Origin: Trileptium ribeirensis
Lineage: Eukaryota; Nematoda; Enoplea; Enoplida; Thoracostomopsidae
Direction of reading: 5' to 3'
DNA length: 64,000 nucleotides
Assembly (NCBI GenBank): GCA_030248225.1
Contig: JASANE010017636.1
Span: 40,445 to 104,444 of the forward strand
Shown: piece by piece, positions 22,030 through 32,510 of the stretch
Layout of the letters: each line of letters begins with the position of its first letter
How positions within the stretch are numbered: the first letter of the stretch is position 1
Made by a program: the position numbers and the translations under genes
The notes under the pieces: model-generated
The model's input: only the letters and a program-made list of their open reading frames with translations
What the model was told of the DNA's origin: nothing
Databases searched by the model: none

Positions 22030-22720
22030 ATATTTGAAACAGAGCGAGCAGAGTTGCCGCTGTGGGAGCTAGGCGCATAATGAACTTTTTGTATGCTGCT
22101 GCAGTCATTTATATCTCATAGTTGGTTGGATTTCGATAAATATTTTTGTTCGATAATAAACATTATGGCGATATGCCCGTTAGTTGAACGCGAACATTTG
22201 TCAAAATAGGAAACACGGGGTGTATAAGGATCCTCATCAAATCTGGCCATAAGGGTGCCAGTGTTTCTCAGCCCATTTATCGCTACACGGCCTTTGAATC
22301 TACAGAATCAGCTTATCGAGATATTCAACTTTGCTGACCCACACTACTTTTTTCAACCATTCTCTGGGACTGAATATGGTTCGTCCTAGCAGGGCTTATA
22401 TGTCATACCTTTTCAGAGGTTTTCAACGGGTGTAGGGTCAATGAACCCCATTTATAGAATATAGCATGTCTTCAGTAGTTTGGTTATTTCACTGCGTGCA
22501 TGGCATCAAGAATTTTTCGGTAGGCTAAATACGATGGGTTTGCTTATCTAAAGACCAGCGTAAATATTTCGGGTTTTCAACGGGTTCAGGGTTCCAGAGG
22601 TTTTAGGGTGGTATATACATTAAACACAGCCTGTTACATGTGATTACACAAAATGTTAACTTGACCAAATGAAACCACTGTGGCTGAGTTTCTGCCTCGC
22701 AAGCAAGATACTAGTATATC
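22030..22720 (+). mobile_element. family A element (A6), internally deleted
   Basis: Left end TTTGAAACAGAGCGAGCAGAG; right end ...CTGAGTTTCTGCCTCGCAAGCAAGATACTAGTA. Only about 690 bp remain of the usual 1.2 kb, mainly from loss of the central part. Confidence 0.65.
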
Positions 22721-22794
22721 AAGGTCAATTTGACACTTGGACAAAGGATAACTCTTTTTTGTTCTAATGTGTCTATCTGCTTGAGAAACTGTAT

Positions 22795-22850
22795 AAATGA
22801 AACCATGCTGTCTCCGTTTCTCACTCGCACGCGAGATACTAGTATTTTGA
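22795..22850 (+). mobile_element. extra family A right terminus
   Basis: 'gaaaccatgctgtctccgtttctcactcgcacgcgagatactagtattttg' repeats the right terminus about 100 bp after that of A6. The two are probably tandem remnants. Confidence 0.55.
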
Positions 22851-23001
22851 ATGCGGTAATTTAGAGACTTGGATCGGCGTAGCACGTTTTTGTTGTAACC
22901 GGTCTATCTGCTTGCGAAACTGGATCGTATTGTGAGGAAATGGTAACATACAAAATTTGTTTTTAAAGTAGTTATATTGTTACTAGTTGCTTTATGTTTA
23001 G

Positions 23002-23218
23002 ACGCCACGCTTCGTCGGAGGAAGTTGAGGTCGTTACTGATTTTCGAGACGCTAACGATTGCAAGCTTACGATCGACCATGTTAAACATATCGAGTTGTG
23101 TCGCGTGGCGTCCGACCATTGCCGATGCATGGCGTACGACAAGAGCTGTAACCTTGTGGCAGTGGCACAACAAGCGAATGCCATTCAGGTGTTTGGATTC
23201 ACTGATGGTGTTAGAAAG
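23002..23218 (+). CDS. RFWD3: RFWD3-like ubiquitin ligase, exon 6 (WD40 start)
   Basis: A 217-bp exon. Its acceptor TATGTTTAG completes the split Lys234 codon; it ends AAG in phase 0 with donor GTACAT. It encodes residues 234-306. The stretch SDHCRCMAYDKSCNLVAVAQ, then NAIQVFGF, matches the first propeller blade of RFWD3 ('DNCRVLAYCDALSCLVVSQ...' followed by a 'GFGVK' strand in the human protein). In vertebrates this WD40 domain docks on the RPA32 subunit of RPA. Family A copy A7 starts about 50 bp after the donor. Confidence 0.82.
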
Positions 23219-23267
23219 GTACATTTTATAAATTAACGAAGTCTTGTGCGTTCACTGTCTCGTTGAA

Positions 23268-24054
23268 TATTGGAAACGGAGCTAGCGAAACCAGCGGAGT
23301 TTCCACTGAGGGTGCTAGGGGGAAAACCTTGAAAATTCCTTTTTTGGTCTGTTTCTGTCACACATAACTCATTTCGGGTGGATGGATTTCGATAAACTTT
23401 GTTTTTGACAGCAAAAGTGATGAGGGTGTTCCCTTCAGTTGAACGCGAACACTCTTTCTTGGTCAAAATGGCAAAAACATGGTTTTCATGGTTTTTGGAC
23501 AAATTTGGCCGTACGGGCTCCAATCTTTCACTTATCTCGAGATGCAGGCTTCGCATCAAAAAACCGAGACCACCTTCGAGATGTACAGTGTACTGGCCGT
23601 GATTTTCTGTAGGACCTGTCCCAGAGATACTGTGGACTCGAATCTGGCCCATCGACCCTTTGCCGGAAATAACCATTTTTCAAATTCGGCATGTTGCATG
23701 TTTTTACTTGCAACGAATATGCTAGGTTATCAAGCACGCTGAATACGACGATTTTGCTATTTGATACTTGACTATATTAAACTATTTCACAGTGTTTCAA
23801 GAGTTTTACGATCAACGTACCCGATTTCGGAAGTGTAGCGAGTTTTCGTTTGTTTGGTTATTTATTGCGTACAGGTCAGTCATCAAGAATGATCTCTATA
23901 TAGCCTTGTCGTTGCGCTAAATACGATGGTTTGGCTATCTAGAGTACAGCACGAATATTTCATACCTTTTCAGATGTTTTCAATGGATTGAGGGGTTAGT
24001 GAACACGATTGCCGTAATACAGTCTGTCTTTCAGTAATTTGGTTGCGTATTGTG
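23268..24054 (+). mobile_element. family A element (A7), left part
   Basis: The left end GGAAACGGAGCTAGCGAAAC is followed by 'gagtttcc' and 'gctagggggaaaaccttgaaaattcc'. The body aligns with other A copies up to 'ggttgcgtattgtg', where family E copy 2 interrupts it. The remainder resumes at 25982. Confidence 0.7.
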
Positions 24055-25357
24055 CAAGGAATAACCGGAACTTGAACTGTCCATTTAAACCGGATCCGCA
24101 ACCGGAACCTGGTCTTCGAAACTTATATAGTAAAACAGATGAAAGAAGAAATATATGTGGTGTATATTTATACATATTAGAAATAAATTTTACATTAAAC
24201 TTAATGTATTGCGATGATATTATTGCCTCTCTGGCATTTTGAGGACGCTGAAGAAGCTAAAATATATATTTATCGTTCAAGATGTCGGTTTTTTGGATAC
24301 CCAGCGAAAAAATGTCTTCTGCTGTATAGGCTTCCGTAAGCTGCGTCAAACCGAATTTTGTTTTAAAGCATGGAGAGCAGAGTAGACAATTTCGCCCTGT
24401 CTTCAATCACCTCTAGACATAATTTTGTTACATGTTATTCCTTAGGAAGTTTGAAGTCATTGGTTTATGTAGTTCTAAAAACAATAAAAAGATATACTAT
24501 AATTGTCTGACCTATGGCCAGAGACATTCTTCAGGCTAGCGTTGGGCAACTAGTTTTCCCCAGTTAGATGATGATGATGATGATTTTCTGAACAGAATGC
24601 TATACATTGTTCAATATTTATATAGTTTGTTTCCATTAACGCAGTTTCTGACTGCTTCGCAGATGAAATATGCGTTTTTGGAAAAAGTGCCTAAAACGTC
24701 AAAAATACCACTTTTGATACCGTTTGCGGACCGAAAAACGTGGTATGTTACTTTACTCCAATGTAGACTGATTACAAAGTTTACAAGCGCACTGGCTGGT
24801 GCTTGACGCAGCTTAGATTAGCAAACCTTACAGCTAACTACTTCAATAATCCATACTCTGTTATGTATATCTGGGCTCTCCATTCGCTGAAAATTTTGCC
24901 AGGCGGCATGAACCCAGGGCGCCCGATTTTGCCAGGGGTATTTTGCCAAGGGAAAAACGCTTTTGATGAAAAGAAAAAAACGATTTTGACAAAATTTGCG
25001 AAATTTTTGGCTTCAGAACGGAAGTTTAGTACAAATTTTATGTACTTTGGGCCGATTGGAAACAAAAGAATTTGCCTAGAGTTAAGGAAACCAGGGAAGC
25101 CCAAAATTTTGCCAGTGGATATAAACCGGGGGCACCTGTTTTGAACCAGGGGGAACCGAAAAATGCTAGTTCCTTCCAACCCCCAATTTGAAGAGCTCAG
25201 TATATGAAGTTGAACTTGTTCAATTCTAACATATACCGTAGATTTCTGAATGGGTAAGCTGCTACAAGCATTGACCTAGTTTTGTTTTGTTAACAAACTC
25301 CTGCCGGATGAAGATGAAAAATTCCTACTGAAATTGTATTTAACTTACGTTTCACAA

Positions 25358-25787
25358 TAATTAAAAAATTTGAGGAAACGCCGTAAATGGAGCATACAAA
25401 AACGATGCTACAACTATTAGATACCACTGGTCTTACCGCCAGCAAGTACAGTATTAAAGATTTATTTCTTATCATCTCTATGATTACTGGGCACTGCCTC
25501 TTAAATAAGCATGTGCATAGGATTGATCATACGGTAAGCCCTCTATGTGGAAGATGTCTCCGAACGGAAGAAACACCTATTCACTTCCTATTTCATTGTG
25601 AATATTACGATACTCTGAGTTTCGCCACTTTTGGCATCGCCGATCGCAGCGAACTCACAGATCCTATTCCTACTAACTCTATACTTCAGTTTGTAAGAAA
25701 ATCTAAAAGATTTCGGGAAGCCTAGCTTCCCAGTAGGCAAAATGGACCATCTAGGTCTACTCGCCTCACACAAATATCTATCTATCT
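25358..25787 (+). mobile_element. 5'-truncated LINE (non-LTR retrotransposon) insertion
   Basis: 430 bp flanked by a perfect 11-bp target duplication ACGTTTCACAA (25347-25357 and 25788-25798). It ends in a short (ATCT)n tract, the 3' simple-repeat tail seen in many jockey/R1-type LINEs. Its only coding content is the C-terminal piece of ORF2 at 25387-25725. It is inserted in family E copy 2; the same E sequence is uninterrupted in copy 1 near 8610. Confidence 0.85.
25387..25725 (+). pseudogene. LINE ORF2 C-terminal fragment (post-RT zinc knuckle)
   Basis: 112 codons open to a TAG at the usual place before the 3' UTR. The motif ITGHCLLNKHVHRI is followed by C-x2-C-x8-H-x4-C (CGRC...IHFLFHC). 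This is the conserved C-terminal signature of jockey/R1/RTE-like ORF2 proteins, which lies after the reverse transcriptase and any RNase H. Endonuclease and reverse transcriptase are missing through 5' truncation, so it is not a functional gene. Confidence 0.8.
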
Positions 25788-25981
25788 ACGTTTCACAAAG
25801 CAATTTGCTTAGTTAATCTTTTATATTGTTTGGTTGTATGGAAACTTGATCATTGTGTATCGTATGTTTGGACCACAGATGAAGCAAAAAATGTGGGCAA
25901 TTTTAAACCGGAATTTCGGTATGGGTTTGCCTTCTGCCGGAACACGATTTTCGCTGGGACCGGAATTTCGGCTGCTCTCTG

Positions 25982-26175
25982 GTATTGTTGATAGGGCATC
26001 AACAATGGTGTCTATATAGGGATTTTGCCATGCTGAATGGGATTGCTCTGTTATCTGCAGACTAGCTCGAATGCTTTATGCTATTTCAGTTTTTGATGGG
26101 TTTAGGGTTCTTGAGGTATTAGGGTTTTCAATGCGTTCATGGTTTCATAGGTTTTTGTGTAGTATATTCGTTCAA
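25982..26175 (+). mobile_element. family A element (A7), right part
   Basis: Continues A7 after the family E insertion: 'gggcatcaacaatggtgtctatatag', 'gggtttagggttcttgaggtattagggttttcaatg', 'gtgtagtatattcgttcaa'. The right terminus with GAGTTACTAGT is missing. Confidence 0.6.
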
Positions 26176-26990
26176 TGCGCTCAGAGAAGCAAAAACAGAA
26201 AGAGTATGGAAAAATTTGGCTAAATTAGCCCAAATTGAAGTAAATTTTATCAAAAATTCGGCACTTTGACAAAATTCTGAGTTCTTTAAATGTCGAAAGT
26301 CTAACCACCTTCCTCGTCCGCTCGCGGAAAATTTTGGGTATATCGATAAAAATTTGGAAATTTTAGTAAAATTTACAAGATCATACTGGATTCAACTGGG
26401 TCTGGTTGGGAAATAACTGGGCCTTATATAAAATTTGGAGTTAGCCCAGGTTGCGATACATTTCAAAAGTTTCTTAAAGCTTTAAGCAATATGTAATTCT
26501 ACATTATTCATATATATGTAAAAATATAGATATTTTCAGATATGTAGATATTCTTATGCTGAGGCAGCATACACTGTTTAATAAGCTTATAGAATACTTT
26601 TCTTCATATGATGAAATAATAATGTCATATTATCTGTCTATATCTTTGGTTCCGATACAACAGGATCTCTGCGCTAAAATAAACACATCGTTAGAATATG
26701 CGGACGGAAATAATAATAATCAATATACTGGATTATGAGGTATAAAATTTTTCGAAGGTTCGTAGTAGTTTTACAGATTTACGAGCCTTGCATAATTTTT
26801 GAAGGATGGACACTCAGTTTCAGCGCTTCTCAAGTAAGGGGCACTATACCAATATGGTCTGACATGTTTTGATGGTTCGTACTACAGTTTTACAGATTTA
26901 CGGTCATGCGTTTTCACCTCTTCTGAAGTTAGGGGCATTATACCAATATTTTTTAATCTAAAGCTATATATACTATACTGCTGTAACACT
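26176..26990. other. intron 6, no gene; short tandem block
   Basis: AT-rich. Around 26758-26955 two units of about 110 bp share 'ggttcgta.tac.gttttacagatttacg' and 'aagt.aggggca.tataccaatat'. Nothing else is recognised. Confidence 0.4.
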
Positions 26991-26993
26991 TAT

Positions 26994-28333
26994 CAGAACG
27001 TAGTGAAACGTAGTGGCGATTGTGTGTTGCATGGGTGAAATCTTTTAAATTCCGTGTATGTGTGTGTATGATCAGCCATAACTCGAGAACGCCTTAACTG
27101 ATTTTCATGATCTTGGGCTCATTCGAACCGGCATAGTCGTTTTTTGATTTGGGGTCTGGTTCCCGGGTCAGGGGTCAAAATGTGTGTTTTTGGCCCCATT
27201 TCCCCCATTTTAATACCCTTCACGGAAGCAATGTTATTTTTATCTTAACTATGGAATTTTTTTCTCTGGATGGTTTTATTTCATAGTAAAATGATAAATG
27301 CCGATGCCTCTTTTTTTTGTTTTTCGATTAAGGCTCCAGTTCTGGATTTATGGGGTTTGATGTACGGGGGTATAGCGCCCCAATGGTTCCTCGACCCAAA
27401 ATTTGAAAATTTGGTCTGACGTCTTAGGCGGCTGATAAGTTTCACCTGGGGGTTTCCCGCATGTGAAACTCATTGCCGGTGCCGGTTTTGCTCTGCGACC
27501 CATCGTTCCATGGGAAGGGGGTATGACGCCCCATGGTTGGGGGTCAGAGGTCAAAATGGGGGTTTTAGTACCCTTTACGGAAGCAAGGTTATTTTTATCG
27601 TAATTTTCGAGTTTTTTCTCTGGATTGCTTTATTTCATAGTAAAATGATAAATGCCAACACATCTTTTATTGTTTTTCGATCAATTCTCCGGTTTTGGAT
27701 TTATGGGGTTTGAGGTATGGCACCCTCATGGTTCCTCGTCCCAAAATTAGAAAATTTGTTCTGACGTCCTGGGCGGATGAAAAGTTTCACTTGGGGTTTT
27801 CGGGTATGGAAAACTCATTTCCGGTATAGGTTTTACTCTGCGACCCATGGTTCTATGGGTACAAGGGTATGGCTCCCCCTTGGTTCGGAATCAGAGGTCA
27901 AAATGAGGGTTTTTACACCATTTTAGTACCCTTTACGGAAGCAAGGTTATTTTTATCGTAACTTTCGAATTTTTCTCTGGTTGGTTTTATTTCATTATAA
28001 AATGATAAATCTCGATGCCTCTTTTTGTTTTTCGATTAAAGCTCCGGTTTTGGAGTTATGGAGTTTGAGGTACCCTCGTGGTTCCTCGACCCGAAATTTG
28101 AAAATTTGTTCTGACGTCTTGCTGGTAAGTTGCACCTGGGGGTTTTGGGGCATGGGAAACTCATTGCCGGTGTTCGTTTTGTTGTAACTTGTTCTGCTAT
28201 TGTGTGATGTCCACATATATATATACCATATAGACGAATGCTATCGAGAGCTGATTTGATGTGCACGGAAAAGACGTAAGCGTAGGTGTACCTATGCTTC
28301 ACTACGTTCTGCAATCTCGATAGAGTTACTAGT
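26994..28333 (+). mobile_element. family B element, copy B2, expanded by internal tandem repeats
   Basis: Left end CAGAACGTAGTGAAACGTAGTGGCGATTG; right end ATGCTTCACTACGTTCTGCAATCTCGATAGAGTTACTAG. Inside, a module of about 355 bp ('acggaagcaaggttatttttatc' ... 'ggctccggttttggagttatggggtttgag' ... 'ctgacgtcctgggcgg') is repeated nearly three times, starting near 27222, 27575 and 27932. B1 and B3 carry it once. Confidence 0.75.
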
Positions 28334-28449
28334 TTATTGTACTTGTAGTATCAATTTGGGAATGGTTGGACAATGAATTGATGGATGAATTGATAAAATG
28401 AATCTGATCGACTTGAAACAGATTCTGTTCCAGTTATGTGTTCACTTAC

Positions 28450-28697
28450 GGCGTGTTCACAGGCTCAAACGTTTTGATCAAAATTTGATGGTGATTTTTG
28501 AAGGAAAATTGAGATGTTTCAAAATTTGAGCGCAAATTTTTTCAGGTAATACATCTCGTCGATGACGACCAAAGGCATATCCTCGAAAAGTTTGAACTGT
28601 GTTCATAAGTTTCAACTTATGAAAAATGCAAAAAGATGCTTTCAAAATTTGAGCACAGTGTTTGATCAAATTAAAAATTTGAGCGTGTGAGCACGCC
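28450..28697. mobile_element. family G MITE with 20-bp inverted ends
   Basis: Left GGCGTGTTCACAGGCTCAAA; the reverse of the right end is GGCGTGCTCACACGCTCAAA (two mismatches), with TTTGATCAAA repeated inwards on both sides. 248 bp, non-coding. No clear target duplication. It ends about 95 bp before exon 7. Confidence 0.75.
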
Positions 28698-28791
28698 TTT
28701 AAACATGTGGACACTATTGAAGTCAGTACTAGTATATTTGAGACATGTTGATCACGTTAAATTTTGAGAAGACCTAAATTATGTGTGCTAG

Positions 28792-28958
28792 GTACATTTC
28801 CAAAACGACGGACCGTTCACGTCGGATGTTCTGCCAATACATCGGGCAGTAATTCGTGATGCTCAATTTAATCCGAATGACCGCGGACTTCTTCTTACTG
28901 CATCAATGGACAAAACTGCGAAGCTTTCATCAATATACACTAACGCAATTGTTCAATC
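28792..28958 (+). CDS. RFWD3: RFWD3-like ubiquitin ligase, exon 7 (WD40)
   Basis: A 167-bp exon with acceptor TGTGTGCTAG and donor GTAAGTACAG, starting in phase 0 and ending in phase 2. It encodes residues 307-361. The run IRDAQFNPNDRGLLLTASMD, then KTAKLSSIYTNAIVQ, is a typical WD40 blade. It matches the human RFWD3 run 'IRGLAFSSYLRGLLLSASLDNTIKL' followed by 'TNTVVQ'. This is the last exon I can identify. Roughly 200 C-terminal residues (most of the propeller) should follow, but I found no continuation starting with one base and a '..P.WSC.W'-like motif in the rest of the window. Confidence 0.85.
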
Positions 28959-29864
28959 GTAAGTACAGTTCAAAGTAAACTATTGATTATTAATACGTTT
29001 AGGTTAGTGTATATCGAAACAACACTTACTGATTATAATTCTATTAACTGTGAGAATAAACTTGAGATGACATCACTGAACATCCTACATTTAGTTTTGT
29101 AAAATGTTTGCGTTGTAATGAACAATTTGTAGACAGCAGATAGCTATTTTCTATTATTAATCATCAAATTTGTTTTTGAATAAAATTTTGTCACATTTGA
29201 ATTAAGAGTTATGTTCGCGATCAGTAACTGTTTGTACTATAAGATCACTTCGCTTATCACGTCACAGTTATATAATATGTTCCTGGTGAGAATCGAATTC
29301 CAATTGGAAGCTATGAAACGTCACTGAACTATCTTCACCTGATTGAGAGTTGCTAATTCTGGGCTAGCATTTCTCGAATGGAATTTCCTATTATATTCCA
29401 CATCTGGCTTTGCATAATAGCATTTTGTAACAGATCCAGTCTGGATCGCTACGAGACAGATTAATTCCCACCACAGAACAATGGGCGACATGGATTTCCT
29501 GCCTAGGCTCGCTACAGAAATCAACAAATGAACTGTTTTGAACAAATTCAGAGACCCTTCCCCGAACGAGTATCCGTGTGGATAACCCAGCAATTGATTG
29601 TAACCATGAATATGACGCTGTTTGTAAACACATATAGTTACAACCGTATGAATTGTATGATTCTGTATTACTTCGTGTTACCAGTACTGGAAAGTTATTG
29701 TTCCATTCATTGCTGTGTACGTTACAATCATTGTTGTAATTTGCTGTATCCTTGGTACATATGTATTTGCCTATTCATATTCGTGCGCAACCGTTCGTGA
29801 TTGGAACGAAATTAGTGATTTTGGAAATCTAGTTACATAGTTGTTGTAAGTACGATAGATCGGG
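28959..29864. other. intron or 3' flank, no gene seen
   Basis: AT-rich. Holds a palindrome of the 7380 type at 29427-29452 (GTAACAGATCCAGTCTGGATC..CTAC) with a degenerate minisatellite unit after it. The overlapping short frames around 29320-29800 have no splice borders or motifs. Confidence 0.4.
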
Positions 29865-32240
29865 TTTGGTGAGCCCTTGCCAAACGAGTAGAATGGTACG
29901 ACTTGCCCAAATACACCGGACAATCCTTAGGAAATTAACGTGCCCCGCGTGATATAATTAAAGGAACTTTAGCCCAAATTTAACAAAAACATTGGTCGTG
30001 ACAGAAACCCATCACGACCGTCCTCACAAGTGAGGACTACGAAGAGATGTGACTGTTCGCCTTATAGCGAACAGCAAATGAGGAAAATTTCTGAAAATTA
30101 TGCCAGAATTGCCTATATTAAATTTACCAATGTTGAAAGTTAAGAAGTACACTGGTAAATTGTAAAGATAAATAAAATATCAGCTACCAGGTTTATTTGC
30201 GCTATAGGGCTAAGTTAGCTGGTAAAATATAATTTAAATTGTCAATTCCGAATACTCCGAATTGAGGATCTTTGCGGCTCCGGCCCATAACTCCGGAACC
30301 GTTGAGAAATCGATAATAAAGGACTGAACATTTTTGATGCAGAATTCTTCAGCCTTTATAATGAAACCGGTCCCGTGGAAATCCGATCGGGATCCACGGA
30401 TATATTCGGAAATAACTCTATATGTACCCCTGAAAATCACATTTAATTAGCTATCTCGACAAGTTGTACAAATATATAAATGATACCTTTCTTTGAATTG
30501 CTTGAATCCGAGGCGGTACCCACCGTGCCCATTTTGCGTACAGCAACCCCTGAAATTCATGGGAATTTTCCCGATAGGCGGGTAACCCATCATTGGGTTC
30601 CCCTCGTTAAATCCGACACAAAAATATTTCGCTCACCCCACAAAAAAGCCACCCCGAACCAACTAAAGCCATGTAAGCACTTTGATTTGAAGAACCGAGG
30701 ACTAATTCGAGGCCCATTTGGAATTCCGGAGGCATTTGAGGGAATTGTTGGAGCATTTTTGTTGTTTCCCACGCGCTTGTTTATTTAGCAGCGTGTTATT
30801 TCTACGGACGCTGCTCTCGAATATATAAGCATATATGTTTATATACAGAATAAATACATACTTTCAATATAAAATTTATATCTACACTAAGCAAACAAAT
30901 TAATATCAGATTTATATGGAAGTTGGTTTTAATCAGCGCATAGGTAGATGTGCCGATACTTCTTTGCAGTATAGCAGTTCAATTAAGATGGCACTTCACT
31001 TGGGTAAACAAAGTTTGATATGGAGTTAATGGCAAGTTTATATTAGCTTTATATAAACTTAATATAAAGCTTAACCTTAGCTGAAGTTAATATTAAAGCT
31101 TCGAGAAACTTCTGCTTCTTATCAATTAAGTAAACAAACCAAACAGAAAGTTTTATATAAACTTTATTTGAAAGTTTGAAATTTCAAATTAAAAACTATT
31201 ATAATTTCTATGCAAAGTATAGGGAATACATATATCTAAGTAAAAGGAAGTTACAGAAGCTATGGAATAAAGTGAAGGACGCGCTATGGATGGTACGCAA
31301 GATCCATCTTGTTATAGCGGTTGAACTTTATATAAATTTAGTATAATTTATAGGAGTTTTCATATAAAGTTTGTATGAGTTTGGCACCTGAAACTTTGTA
31401 GATAAGAGAGGTACGGATTAAATTTAGCTTCGAAACTAGGACATTACGTCGTAAAAGTGCTGGCGAAGCAGCACTTGGCATCTTCGAGCTGAGCTATTAA
31501 ACGTTAACGACGCTATAAATGTTATAAATTAGTGTCTTCGTTTCTTTTGGAGTAGTACCGCAAATACTGAAATTTCATTGGATTTCACCTATAAATTTAC
31601 AGACTCTGGTCTCTGTTACTTTGCTTCTTACTGGGTAAGAGCTAGAAAAGGAGTCGAGTTTAGCAGCCCTGACAAAATTAGGAAGTTCAGTCTGATTTCG
31701 GCAGCGTAGAGTTCGGTCGGTTTTACAGACAGGCTTTGCTGCTCTCTAGTTTTAGTCGTCATCACTCACCTGTTGTGTTAACTTTTACTTGGCTTTCTTG
31801 CTTTTGGTTTTGCTCAGGGACAAGCGATGGATGGGCGAACCAACGGATCCGAGTATGTAAGTGTGGACAGGGAGGCCTTGTTGAGTAGTTTAGCGTAACT
31901 GATGTTAAATAGGATAACCTCGGAGAATAGTTCACTTCTAGTAGGATTGAAAGACTAGTCGATGACTGCTAGGGTTTAACATTTAAAGACTCTTTGTCCA
32001 TGCTTTTTTACATGCTAGCCTGGCCGCGTTCTAGCTTGTCCAGCGAGTCCATAGCTTTGATTGGCTGTCGTACTAGTTATGTAGTCGAAGACATGCTGAA
32101 ATTCCCTCGGTCATTGAGTTAAGGCACAAAAAATAAACTCGACATTTACGTCTAGAATATTTTATATGATTTTATGCGTCAAGTAGGAGTTGGAAACTAA
32201 ACTTTAAGCCGACCGAGGTTAATTAAAACCTATTTTGGTT
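29865..32240 (+). mobile_element. family F, long LTR-like repeat, copy 2
   Basis: Aligns with 9980-12390 in the same order and orientation; divergence by eye is roughly one third of positions. Conserved parts include the hairpin cluster, the 'ggcccataactccggaacc' block, the 'aggcgggtaacccatcattgg' block, an internal acceptor/donor pair (31818 and about 31858) and AATAAA at 32132. The 102-codon frame at 30480-30788 has no recognisable domain and is not shared with copy 1. No retroelement interior follows, so it may be a solo repeat. Confidence 0.55.
29994..30074 (+). other. cluster of RNA-type hairpins in family F, copy 2
   Basis: GGTCGTGA/TCACGACC (29994-30019), GTCCTCA/TGAGGAC (30020-30037) and CTGTTCGC/GCGAACAG (30053-30074). 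All stems are perfect although the sequence between them differs from copy 1. The small CCACA/TGTGG hairpin of copy 1 is lost here. Confidence 0.6.
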
Positions 32241-32441
32241 TACATGAAGAGCAACGAACATACCATCCTTGGCAAAGCTTTCGATATCGAGTTTTAGGAA
32301 GCAGTTTTATTCTCGGTTTTACTTATGCAGGACTTACGTTGGCGCAAAGCAACCCGTGCACAATTATTGCTATGATTCCGAAGCAAATAAACTTTTCTGT
32401 AACAATATTCCTAACGGGAATTTTGTTGAAACGTTATTAGT

Positions 32442-32510
32442 GTAACAGGTCCATGCTGGATCATTACGAAACAGATTAATCCTGGTCACATGCTAATGGC
32501 CAACAATTAC
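32442..32510. repeat. palindrome plus one 45-bp minisatellite unit
   Basis: GTAACAGGTCCATGCTGGATC..TTAC (32442-32467) is followed by GATTAATCCTGGTCACATGCTAATGGCCAAC. This is the single-unit form of the 7380-7805 repeat. Confidence 0.6.

Larger units (their letters stand above)
24055..25981. mobile_element. family E hAT-like transposon, copy 2 (inverted), inside A7
   Basis: Starts CAAGGAATAACCGGAAC and ends ..GGAATTTCGGCTGCTCTCTG. It aligns in reverse with copy 1 (8380-9502). The flanks GTATTGTG (24047-24054) and GTATTGTT (25982-25989) form a 7-of-8 target duplication in the family A sequence. It is longer than copy 1 because of the LINE fragment at 25358-25787 and about 360 bp of other extra sequence, mostly in 24885-25200, with its own 'ttttgccag.g' repeats. 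Confidence 0.75.

Noticed and set aside
9980..32240. The two F repeats as the two LTRs of one retrotransposon
   Set aside because: They are about 20 kb apart with host exons between them and are highly diverged from each other, so they are separate insertions.
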